From Ureibacillus xyleni (lineage in GTDB: Bacteria > Bacillota > Bacilli > Bacillales_A > Planococcaceae), in NCBI RefSeq assembly GCF_900217795.1, contig NZ_OBMQ01000003.1, positions 244,624 to 308,623 of the forward strand: DNA of 64,000 nt. Direction: 5' to 3'. The notes under the pieces are model-generated. The model was not told where the DNA came from. It searched no databases and was given only the letters and a program-made list of their open reading frames with translations. Positions within the stretch are counted from its first letter, which is position 1. Each line of letters starts with the position of its first letter. This document shows, piece after piece, positions 57,653 to 64,000 of this stretch. The position numbers and the translations under genes were made by a program.

Positions 57653-57690
57653 AAACAAAAAAACCGTCTCATAAAAATATGAAACGGTTT
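57653..57690 (-). terminator. menB terminator
   Basis: AAACCGT/ACGGTTT arms (57661-57667 with 57684-57690) with inner TCAT/ATGA pairs, then TTTTTTTG on the - strand. Confidence 0.82.
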
Positions 57691-57699
57691 AGTAACTTT

Positions 57700-58518
57700 T
57701 TATGGGAATCTTGGGAATTGACCAAAGTCTGGTTTACGTTTTTCTTTGAAAGCATCGCGGCCTTCTTTTGCTTCATCTGTTGTATAGTAAAGAAGCGTTG
57801 CGTCCCCTGCAATTTGTTGTAACCCAGCTAAGCCATCCGTATCGGCATTCATAGCAGCTTTTAAGAAGCGAAGTGCAGTCGGTGACATTTCAAGCATTTC
57901 TTCACACCATTTTACTGTTTCGTCTTCTAATTGTTCATAAGGTACTACTGTGTTTACTAAGCCCATTTCAAGTGCTTGCTGCGCATCGTACTGACGGCAT
58001 AAGTACCAAATTTCACGAGCTTTTTTGTGACCTACGATACGAGCTAAATAACCAGAACCGTAACCTGCATCAAATGAACCAACTTTTGGCCCAGTTTGAC
58101 CAAAGCGAGCATTGTCTGCAGCAATTGTTAAATCACATACAACATGTAATACGTGACCGCCGCCAATTGCATATCCAGCAACCATCGCCACAACTGGTTT
58201 AGGTGTTACACGAATTAAACGTTGTAAATCTAATACGTTTAGGCGAGGAATTTCATCTTCACCTACATAACCGCCATGGCCGCGCACTTTTTGGTCGCCA
58301 CCTGAACAGAATGCATGTTCACCTTCACCTGTAAGGATAATCACACCAACATTTTTATCATCTCTTGCACGCGAAAACGCATCAATCATTTCCTCAACTG
58401 TTTTTGGACGGAATGCATTGCGCACTTCTGGACGATTAATTGTAATTTTAGCAATACCGTTATAGAACTCATACTTAATATCTTCGTAAGTATGTAAACT
58501 TGTCCATTCACGAGTCAT
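57700..58518 (-). CDS. menB: MenB, 1,4-dihydroxy-2-naphthoyl-CoA synthase
   Basis: Crotonase-fold ring-closing enzyme of menaquinone synthesis. 272 aa, family length. [53 protein letters not shown] (core GGGHVLH) and [14 protein letters not shown] are diagnostic. ATG at 58518 is preceded by AGGGGG; the codon before it is a TTG without spacing. Eleven bases after menH. Confidence 0.97.
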   Translation of the reverse strand: MTREWTSLHTYEDIKYEFYNGIAKITINRPEVRNAFRPKTVEEMIDAFSRARDDKNVGVIILTGEGEHAFCSGGDQKVRGHGGYVGEDEIPRLNVLDLQRLIRVTPKPVVAMVAGYAIGGGHVLHVVCDLTIAADNARFGQTGPKVGSFDAGYGSGYLARIVGHKKAREIWYLCRQYDAQQALEMGLVNTVVPYEQLEDETVKWCEEMLEMSPTALRFLKAAMNADTDGLAGLQQIAGDATLLYYTTDEAKEGRDAFKEKRKPDFGQFPRFP

Positions 58519-58529
58519 CAAAATACCCC

Positions 58530-59336
58530 CTATTTCTTTAAGACATCCTCTACTATTGTAGCAAATAATGTCGGATTTTCCACATGAATTGCATGACCAA
58601 CATCACGAATCTCTATATGATCGGCATTGGGTAATAATTCTTTCATTTGATGAGCTATTTTACAAAATTTCTCATCAATCGAACCAGTAATTAATGTAAC
58701 TGGTTTTGTGATAATGCTTAAGCTTGTCCAAAGGGAGTTTTGTGCTCCTGTCCCCATACCACGTAAACTATTAGCTAAACCAATTTCAGTTTGAGACAAT
58801 CGTTCTTCCCGGATTTTTTTTCGTTCTTCTTCGGGAAGGTTTTTTTGCGATTGAAAAAGAGGGATATTCCCCCACTTTTCTACAAAAGCTTGCAAACCAT
58901 TTTGAAGTATTTCATCTGCTAATTTTTCATCCGAAATACGGCGAGCTTCTCGTTCTTGTTCTGTTTTTAATCCAGGAGAAGCACTTTCTAAAATTAGCTG
59001 TTTTATTTCACTCGGATACTTTGCAACATAGGATAATGCCACACGCCCACCTAGTGAATAACCTAGTAAAGTGAAGTTTGATAATTGGAGTTCTTTAAAA
59101 AGTTCATGGAGTACTTCCACTTGTTCTTCCATTGAATACAATGAAAGATTTGTAGGAGCTTCTGATAAGCCATGCCCAATTAAATCAACGGCCACAATAT
59201 GATAGTTTTCTGGAATTAGACGAGCTACTTTTTCCCATGTAGCAACACTTCCTGTAAAGCCATGTAGCAAAACAATTGTTTCTTTCGCCATTTCATTCCA
59301 TCGACGAAAATTGATGTTTATACCTCTAACAATCAT
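58530..59336 (-). CDS. menH: MenH, SHCHC synthase (alpha/beta hydrolase)
   Basis: 268 aa. Removes pyruvate from SEPHCHC to give [20 protein letters not shown] (oxyanion region), nucleophile [15 protein letters not shown], and the His in [11 protein letters not shown] are all there. CGGAG precedes the ATG. It overlaps menD by 4 bases (59333-59336), so translation is coupled. Confidence 0.94.
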   Translation of the reverse strand: MIVRGININFRRWNEMAKETIVLLHGFTGSVATWEKVARLIPENYHIVAVDLIGHGLSEAPTNLSLYSMEEQVEVLHELFKELQLSNFTLLGYSLGGRVALSYVAKYPSEIKQLILESASPGLKTEQEREARRISDEKLADEILQNGLQAFVEKWGNIPLFQSQKNLPEEERKKIREERLSQTEIGLANSLRGMGTGAQNSLWTSLSIITKPVTLITGSIDEKFCKIAHQMKELLPNADHIEIRDVGHAIHVENPTLFATIVEDVLKK

Positions 59337-61051
59337 TGTTCTAACTCCGCGTGAATTCGTTGCCATAAATTTTTATGGGATTTCACATTTTGACCACGAT
59401 CTGTATAAATCTCAACTAATCGTAATGGTTTTTGCCTTTCATTATCAAAGAACTTATCCAACTCATTAAAGTCTTTAATTTGGACATATTCCATATCATA
59501 CATTTTCGCCACTTCTTCAAACTGAAGAGCAGTTGGTGTACCAAATAGGTCTTCATAATATTGTTCAACAGTTGATTGTGAAAGATACGAGAAAATTCCG
59601 CCCCCATCATTATTTAATACAATAACAGTTATTTTACATTGCTGATAACGTGTTGCAATTAACGCATTCACATCATGTAAAAAGGCTAAGTCTCCAATTA
59701 ATAAATACATCTCTCGGTCGCATCTTCCATGACTAAATCCAAGAGCTGTGGACATTACACCGTCGATTCCGTTTGCACCTCGGTTTGCAAAGACTTGTAG
59801 ATCTTTATCTGTTGGAAGTAAAAATGTATCAATATCACGGATCGGCATACTGCTACTAACAAAAAGGTCACTTTTATACGGTAAGCTTTCGATAATTTTT
59901 CGGACAATCGCACCTTCATCACTCTCGATTTCTACATGTGTTTGAATATGTTTACGAGCAATTTCCTCACCTTTTTGCCAATGAGTTAAATAATGAAAGT
60001 CAAGGGTATTTTCAATCTGCAATGTTGTTTCTAACCAACTGCCGATTGAAGCATGAATAAAATGAGTCGATACTGCTGTTGAATCTCTAAACATTGGGTC
60101 TTCATCAATTACAATAAAATCTTTCGGCATTGTTTCAGTTAAGAAAATCGTTAAAAATTTTGAAACTGGTTGCGCACCAAATCGGATAACAGTATCAGCC
60201 ACTACATTCTCTTTAAATGCCTTACTTTTCAATAATGCATCATAGGTTGAAATAATATATTGTTCACAATCCTCAGGCACATTTGTTCGTAAATTTGATA
60301 AACTTTCAACTAAAACTGGCCATTGTAGTTTTCGTATAAAAGACCACAAATATTTTAGATCTGTACCTAATGCGAGCTCACCAATAATAATAAAACCTTT
60401 TCTTGTTTCATTAATCGTAGCCGCTAACAGATTTTCTGCTTCTTTAGATGGTACAAGATCACTGGAATAACTACTTTTAAAGGTTCCCACTGGTAATTCC
60501 TCTTGAAATTCAATAAGCAATGGCTCACGGAACGGAACATTGAAGTGGATAGGCCCATATGGACTCGTTTTTGCGATATTTACTCCACGCGCAATATGAC
60601 GTTCGATAAATGGCAAAGTTTGTGGTGCTTCATCTGGAATCGGAAAATCAGCTGACCATTTTACATGTTCACCATATAAACGAATTTGGTTAATTGCTTG
60701 TGGTGCCCCAACCTCTCTTAATTCATGTGGTCGATCTGCCGTTAGCACAATTAATGGAACACGAGCATATTTTGCCTCGACAATAGCAGGGTAATAGTTA
60801 GCAGCAGCAGTACCTGATGTACATAAAAGTGCTACTGGTTGATTCTTAGCCTTTGCAAGCCCTAACGCGAAGAAGGCTGCAGAACGTTCATCTACTTGTC
60901 GATAAGTTTTTACATTTTTAGTTGACGCAAAAGCATAGGCAAGTGGTGTAGAACGTGACCCTGGACTAATTACAACATCCTGTACTCCGTTTTGAATTAA
61001 TGATGCCACCATTTTATAAACATAATGAGTTAAAATTTCACGCTCACTCAC
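59333..61051 (-). CDS. menD: MenD, SEPHCHC synthase
   Basis: 572-aa thiamine-diphosphate enzyme that adds a succinyl semialdehyde unit from 2-oxoglutarate to isochorismate. N-terminal GVQDVVISPGSRSTPLAYAF, SGTAAANYYPAIVEA, and the ThDP site LLIGDLAFLHDVNAL with NNDGGGIFSYL. GTG start with AGGAGG eight bases upstream, overlapping the end of menF by 8 bases. Confidence 0.97.
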   Translation of the reverse strand: MSEREILTHYVYKMVASLIQNGVQDVVISPGSRSTPLAYAFASTKNVKTYRQVDERSAAFFALGLAKAKNQPVALLCTSGTAAANYYPAIVEAKYARVPLIVLTADRPHELREVGAPQAINQIRLYGEHVKWSADFPIPDEAPQTLPFIERHIARGVNIAKTSPYGPIHFNVPFREPLLIEFQEELPVGTFKSSYSSDLVPSKEAENLLAATINETRKGFIIIGELALGTDLKYLWSFIRKLQWPVLVESLSNLRTNVPEDCEQYIISTYDALLKSKAFKENVVADTVIRFGAQPVSKFLTIFLTETMPKDFIVIDEDPMFRDSTAVSTHFIHASIGSWLETTLQIENTLDFHYLTHWQKGEEIARKHIQTHVEIESDEGAIVRKIIESLPYKSDLFVSSSMPIRDIDTFLLPTDKDLQVFANRGANGIDGVMSTALGFSHGRCDREMYLLIGDLAFLHDVNALIATRYQQCKITVIVLNNDGGGIFSYLSQSTVEQYYEDLFGTPTALQFEEVAKMYDMEYVQIKDFNELDKFFDNERQKPLRLVEIYTDRGQNVKSHKNLWQRIHAELEQ

Positions 61052-62429
61052 TCAGTTGTCCTCCTAACGCTCGTAACATTGGACGGAATTTCACTAAAGT
61101 CTCTTCATATTCGGAAGTTGGCTCTGAGTCGGCCACAATACCGCCACCTGCATATAAATAGGCTTTATGTTTGATAAGTGCTGCAGAACGAATTGCAACG
61201 GCAAATTCACCATTTCCCTCAGCATCAAGCCATCCAATCGGTGCTGCATACAAACCACGATTCATCGTTTCGTATTTTCGAATAATCGATAAAGCCTCTG
61301 CTCTAGGTACGCCACCTAATGCAGGAGTTGGATGCAAGTCTTTCACGAGCTGTAGTATCGTCGCATTATGGTTCAATTTTCCTTCTACCGGGGTATATAA
61401 ATGCTGGATATCACGAATTTTTAAAAGCTTTGGATGTTTAGGCACTTTAAATTCGGTGCAATTTTTTGCAAATGTCTCAGCAATCATCTCAACAACATAG
61501 CGATGTTCACCAAGATTTTTTGCATCTTGTAATAAATTTTCCCCGAACTGTTTATCTTCATCAGCTGTTTTTCCTCGTTTTATAGATCCTGCTACACAAG
61601 AAGAATAAGCATAGCCATCCTTCACTTTTACAAGACGTTCAGGCGATGCGCCAAAGAATAGTAACTCATCTTGTTCTAATCCAAATAAATAGCTTTCTGG
61701 CTGCTCATTGATAACATGAGATAATACTTGAGGTGATGACAGGTTCTCGGCAAACTCCATTTCCAAGGTTCTTGCAATGACCACCTTTTCAGCCTTTTTA
61801 TTTTTAATTAAGGACGTTACTTTTTCAATTGATTGTAAATAGTCCTGCTTTTTTAATTCCAAGTAATTCGTCATGACAGGTTTTTCGTATGTCTTAAGTT
61901 CTTTTACTTGTGCTGCGTGAATTAAATCATCCCGTTCGATTCGCATCGCATCAAATTCTTGTAAACTATTTGCCTTGTCCGTCACTAAATGAACGCTTAT
62001 ATATGCTTTGTCATTACGAATCACAAGCTGATATGTAGCAACAGCAAACAAACTTTGAGGGAAATTATCCCATTCTCCATTTTTTTCATTATTAGGATCG
62101 AAAGTAAAACCACCAAATAAAATAGGCTGAGGTTCACTTTCCTCCTTAATAATGTTTTTGGTTAATTCTCTCCATTCGTCTTCTATAAGGTCAAAGCGAT
62201 TGTGTCCTGCATTATTTTTGATGACATATGCATGCCCAAGCCCAACCAATGTTAATGTTTTTTCGCGATTTTGCCAAAAAAATCGTTGTCCTTTATATTT
62301 CTGCTCACCAGCTGCAAAAAATGCTAATGCTGATAGTCGACTTACTTCAATCGTTTCAATGTAGAAGGTTAGTGCTTTGTTGACATTCCCTACTTCTACT
62401 TCAGTGGATTGTAGCCACTTCTGATGCAT
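61044..62429 (-). CDS. menF: MenF, isochorismate synthase
   Basis: 461-aa chorismate-utilising enzyme; first committed step to menaquinone. C-terminal core KAEKVVIARTLEMEF, GASPERLVKVKDGYAYSSCV, LHPTPALGGVPRAEAL and GLYAAPIGWLDAEGNGEFAV. ATG at 62429 follows CGGAGGG, so the track start at 62465 is leader. First gene of menF-menD-menH(-menB). It is preceded by a hairpin (62463-62487) in the leader. Confidence 0.96.
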   Translation of the reverse strand: MHQKWLQSTEVEVGNVNKALTFYIETIEVSRLSALAFFAAGEQKYKGQRFFWQNREKTLTLVGLGHAYVIKNNAGHNRFDLIEDEWRELTKNIIKEESEPQPILFGGFTFDPNNEKNGEWDNFPQSLFAVATYQLVIRNDKAYISVHLVTDKANSLQEFDAMRIERDDLIHAAQVKELKTYEKPVMTNYLELKKQDYLQSIEKVTSLIKNKKAEKVVIARTLEMEFAENLSSPQVLSHVINEQPESYLFGLEQDELLFFGASPERLVKVKDGYAYSSCVAGSIKRGKTADEDKQFGENLLQDAKNLGEHRYVVEMIAETFAKNCTEFKVPKHPKLLKIRDIQHLYTPVEGKLNHNATILQLVKDLHPTPALGGVPRAEALSIIRKYETMNRGLYAAPIGWLDAEGNGEFAVAIRSAALIKHKAYLYAGGGIVADSEPTSEYEETLVKFRPMLRALGGQLSE

Positions 62430-62462
62430 GAAATTTCCCTCCGTTAAAAAAGCAATAAAATA

Positions 62463-62487
62463 CAACTCGACCCATTAGGACGAGTTG
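62463..62487 (-). promoter_or_regulatory. Leader hairpin of menF
   Basis: Perfect CAACTCG/CGAGTTG stem (62463-62469 with 62481-62487), followed on the - strand by TATTTTATTGCTTTTTT and then the menF ribosome site. Attenuator-like, but the loop-to-U distance is long. Confidence 0.4.
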
Positions 62488-62650
62488 ATGTTTTACTTAT
62501 GGGGTTTTATTATTCCCTTAAAAATAACAGAAATGCTTCATCTGTTTTTAAATAAACTTCATTATTTCACTATCTATTCTATCATAACATCTAAAGAGCA
62601 TATAGAATATTGCTATCATGACTTTGAGTATTTTAGGTGCAATTTTATCC

Positions 62651-62686
62651 AATAAAAAAATGCGCTAGGAAAAACTCTAACGCATT
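62651..62686 (-). terminator. M19 dipeptidase gene terminator
   Basis: 10-nt arms (62659-62668 with 62677-62686, one mismatch) enclosing the stop codon, then a T7 tract on the - strand. Confidence 0.75.
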
Positions 62687-63612
62687 CCAACTTTTGATAT
62701 ATATTGCATAAACCCTTTACTTGCCATTGTCTCAATTTCTTCAGTGGTGAAAGTTTCAGTTAAAGCTTGAATTAAATTTGGATATTCTGATGCATTTGTT
62801 AACTTTTCTACAGTCAAATCAATACCATCAAAATCAGAACCAAAACCAATATGGTCAATGCCAACAAGTGAAGCAATATGCATAATATGTTTCACTAAAT
62901 GTTTAATGGTTGTTACTTCATTGTTATGATTAATAAATGGTGGATAAAAGACGACATGTATTCGTCCACCATGTTTTACAAGTTGTCTTATCTGCTCATC
63001 ACTTAAATTTCTGGGATGGTCATAAAGTGCTCGTGCATTACAATGACTTGCAATCAAATTATTGGCTAAAGGAAGTAGATCAAAAAAGCCTTGTTCATTA
63101 AGGTGGGCGACATCGATAATTACGTTACGCTCATTTAGTAATTGAATTACTTGCTGTGCAAAAGGCTTTAATCCTTTATCTGGAGATTCAGATGCACCAT
63201 ATGCAACAGCATTTTCGTAATTCCAAGTTAACCCAACCAATTTGACTCCAGCATCAAGTAATAATTTTAGCTTATGAAGATCATCACCGATACAATCACA
63301 ACCTTCTAAACTTAAAATTGCCCCTATTTCTCCTTCTTGTAGTTCATTTAGCTGTTTCCAATCTGTGATATGGACCATCTCAGGCTCACTTAAAACTTTA
63401 TTTTGAAATGCTTCTACTTGACGGATTGCTTCATAAAATTTCTGTTCTTGGGGAATATGCGGCTCGATAAAGATTGCAAAAACTTGAACCTTCACATTTC
63501 CCTTCTGTAAATTCTCTAAGCTAGCATGTAATCTGGAATCCTTGCGAAACTGAACATCCTCCATTCGGGAGAGCTTTTCTAAGACATCGCAATGCAAATC
63601 TATAATTTCCAT
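62677..63612 (-). CDS. Membrane-dipeptidase (M19) family protein
   Basis: 311-aa TIM-barrel zinc dipeptidase of the renal dipeptidase family, which cleaves dipeptides and often D-residue-containing ones. Metal ligands: IIDLHCDVLEKL (HxD), LSLEGCDC (Glu), IDVAHLNEQG, IASHCNARALYDHPRNL and IGFGSDFDGID. No signal peptide, so cytoplasmic. AGGGTGG precedes the ATG. Single gene, not obviously part of the men operon. Confidence 0.9.
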   Translation of the reverse strand: MEIIDLHCDVLEKLSRMEDVQFRKDSRLHASLENLQKGNVKVQVFAIFIEPHIPQEQKFYEAIRQVEAFQNKVLSEPEMVHITDWKQLNELQEGEIGAILSLEGCDCIGDDLHKLKLLLDAGVKLVGLTWNYENAVAYGASESPDKGLKPFAQQVIQLLNERNVIIDVAHLNEQGFFDLLPLANNLIASHCNARALYDHPRNLSDEQIRQLVKHGGRIHVVFYPPFINHNNEVTTIKHLVKHIMHIASLVGIDHIGFGSDFDGIDLTVEKLTNASEYPNLIQALTETFTTEEIETMASKGFMQYISKVGMR

Positions 63613-63778
63613 TTGACCACCACCCTATTATTGATATTTCGGTACAAGTATTTTATGAAGATTTAGTTCTTTATATTTGGTTTACTATCACATTAAAATT
63701 GCCAACGTCTATGAGAGGTAGTAAATCGAAATTCTTTGATTGTTCGTAAACATAGCGAAAGATGAAAATAGTGTAAAA

Positions 63779-63824
63779 GGGAAAAAAAGCACACTCAAGT
63801 TGTTTGACAATCTTGAGTGTGCTT
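63779..63824 (-). terminator. Terminator after tRNA-Glu
   Basis: Perfect 13-bp stem (63787-63799 with 63812-63824) with T7 on the - strand. It ends the tRNA transcript. Confidence 0.88.
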
Positions 63825-63828
63825 TAAA

Positions 63829-63900
63829 TGACCCGTACGGGATTCGAACCCGTGTTACCGCCGTGAAAGGGCGGTGTCTTAACCACTTGACCAACGGGCC
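63829..63900 (-). tRNA. tRNA-Glu (anticodon UUC)
   Basis: 72-nt cloverleaf on the - strand: acceptor GGCCCGT/ACGGGTC, anticodon loop CTTTCAC (UUC at 63867-63865), T-arm GGTTCGAATCC. No encoded CCA; the discriminator A is followed by TTT. Confidence 0.95.
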
Positions 63901-63911
63901 TAAATTATGTA

Positions 63912-64000
63912 TGGCGGAGAAGGAGGGATTTGAACCCTCGCGCCGGTTACCCGACCTACACCCTTAGCAGGGGCGCCTCTTCAGCCTCTTGAGTACTTCC
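63912..64000 (-). tRNA. tRNA-Ser (anticodon GCU), 5' end cut by window
   Basis: Class II tRNA on the - strand with a long variable arm, anticodon loop CTGCTAA (GCU at 63968-63966), T-arm GGTTCAAATCC and encoded CCA (63914-63912). The first few acceptor bases lie beyond position 64000. Eleven bases upstream of tRNA-Glu, so one tRNA operon. Confidence 0.93.

Noticed and set aside
58315..58497. + strand ORFs opposite menB and other long shadow ORFs
   Set aside because: Overlap fully with conserved genes on the other strand; no independent support.
54739..62429. men genes as a single operon including menE
   Set aside because: Terminators after menB (57653-57690) and after the GGDEF gene (56256-56285) split the group. 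At best menF-menD-menH-menB is one unit.
63709..63967. Short ORFs across the tRNA region (61 and 75 aa)
   Set aside because: They read through tRNA-Glu and tRNA-Ser on either strand. The cloverleaf sequences explain the open frames.
1..64000. CRISPR arrays, insertion sequences, prophage or attachment sites
   Set aside because: No regularly spaced repeats, no transposase or integrase motifs, and no direct repeats flanking the tRNAs in the visible part.

Overview
The window looks like chromosomal core sequence from a low-GC, spore-former-type Firmicute of the Bacillaceae/Planococcaceae (Caryophanaceae) group, in the neighbourhood of Lysinibacillus or Ureibacillus. The evidence is an AT-rich sequence with AAGGAGG-type ribosome sites, many TTG and GTG starts, a T-box, a SAM riboswitch, and a gene order that follows the ytk-to-ytx and men segment of the Bacillus subtilis chromosome. 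The genus is an inference from protein resemblance, not a search result. I see no phage, insertion sequence, CRISPR array or obvious foreign island.

Layout from left to right. 1-8 kb: the end of acuC, then ccpA, aroA (chorismate mutase/DAHP synthase), a large FtsA-like ATPase with tandem C-terminal units, ytxH, ytxG and murC. 8-15.7 kb: the DNA translocase sftA, ytpR-ytpQ, a lipoprotein, a yjjX-type NTPase and the M42 peptidase ytoP. 15.7-19.1 kb: a 7TM-DISM histidine kinase with its response regulator, and a small PepSY-like protein. 19-30 kb: ytnP lactonase, trmB, ytlQ-ytlR, dat, pepV, ytzE, an RsuA-type pseudouridine synthase, the MurJ flippase ytgP and the flavoprotein ytfP. 30-36 kb: one operon for siroheme synthesis and assimilatory sulfite reduction (sumT-sirB-yezD-cysJ-cysI-sirC). 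36-38 kb: a structured intergenic region with a candidate small RNA, then an HD-GYP protein.

38-54 kb: leuS behind a T-box, an MFS exporter, the tRNA-modifying pair ytqA-ytqB (mnmL-mnmM), an AGCS symporter, a YtpA-like hydrolase lacking its nucleophile serine, a gamma-carbonic-anhydrase-like protein, metK behind a SAM-I riboswitch, pckA with a CcpN-like operator, ytmA-ytkD, a small unknown gene, dps with a Fur/PerR-like box, yidD, and a zinc-binding lipoprotein gene behind a Zur box. 54-63.6 kb: menaquinone genes (menF-menD-menH, menB, and menE separated by a PAS-GGDEF diguanylate cyclase) and an M19 dipeptidase. The right edge holds tRNA-Glu(UUC) and a partial tRNA-Ser(GCU).

How the genes work together: sulfur assimilation (siroheme plus sulfite reductase) supplies the methionine/SAM branch, represented by metK with its SAM riboswitch. 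CcpA and the CcpN site at pckA mark the carbon catabolite and gluconeogenesis switch. The men genes feed respiration. An HD-GYP protein and a GGDEF protein could make opposing contributions to c-di-GMP levels. The most interesting unexplained items are the five-unit tail of the FtsA-like protein, a promoter-plus-terminator small RNA candidate at 36001-36125, a 13-bp inverted repeat that can cover the ytkD start codon, and the Ser-to-Gly change in the YtpA-like hydrolase.
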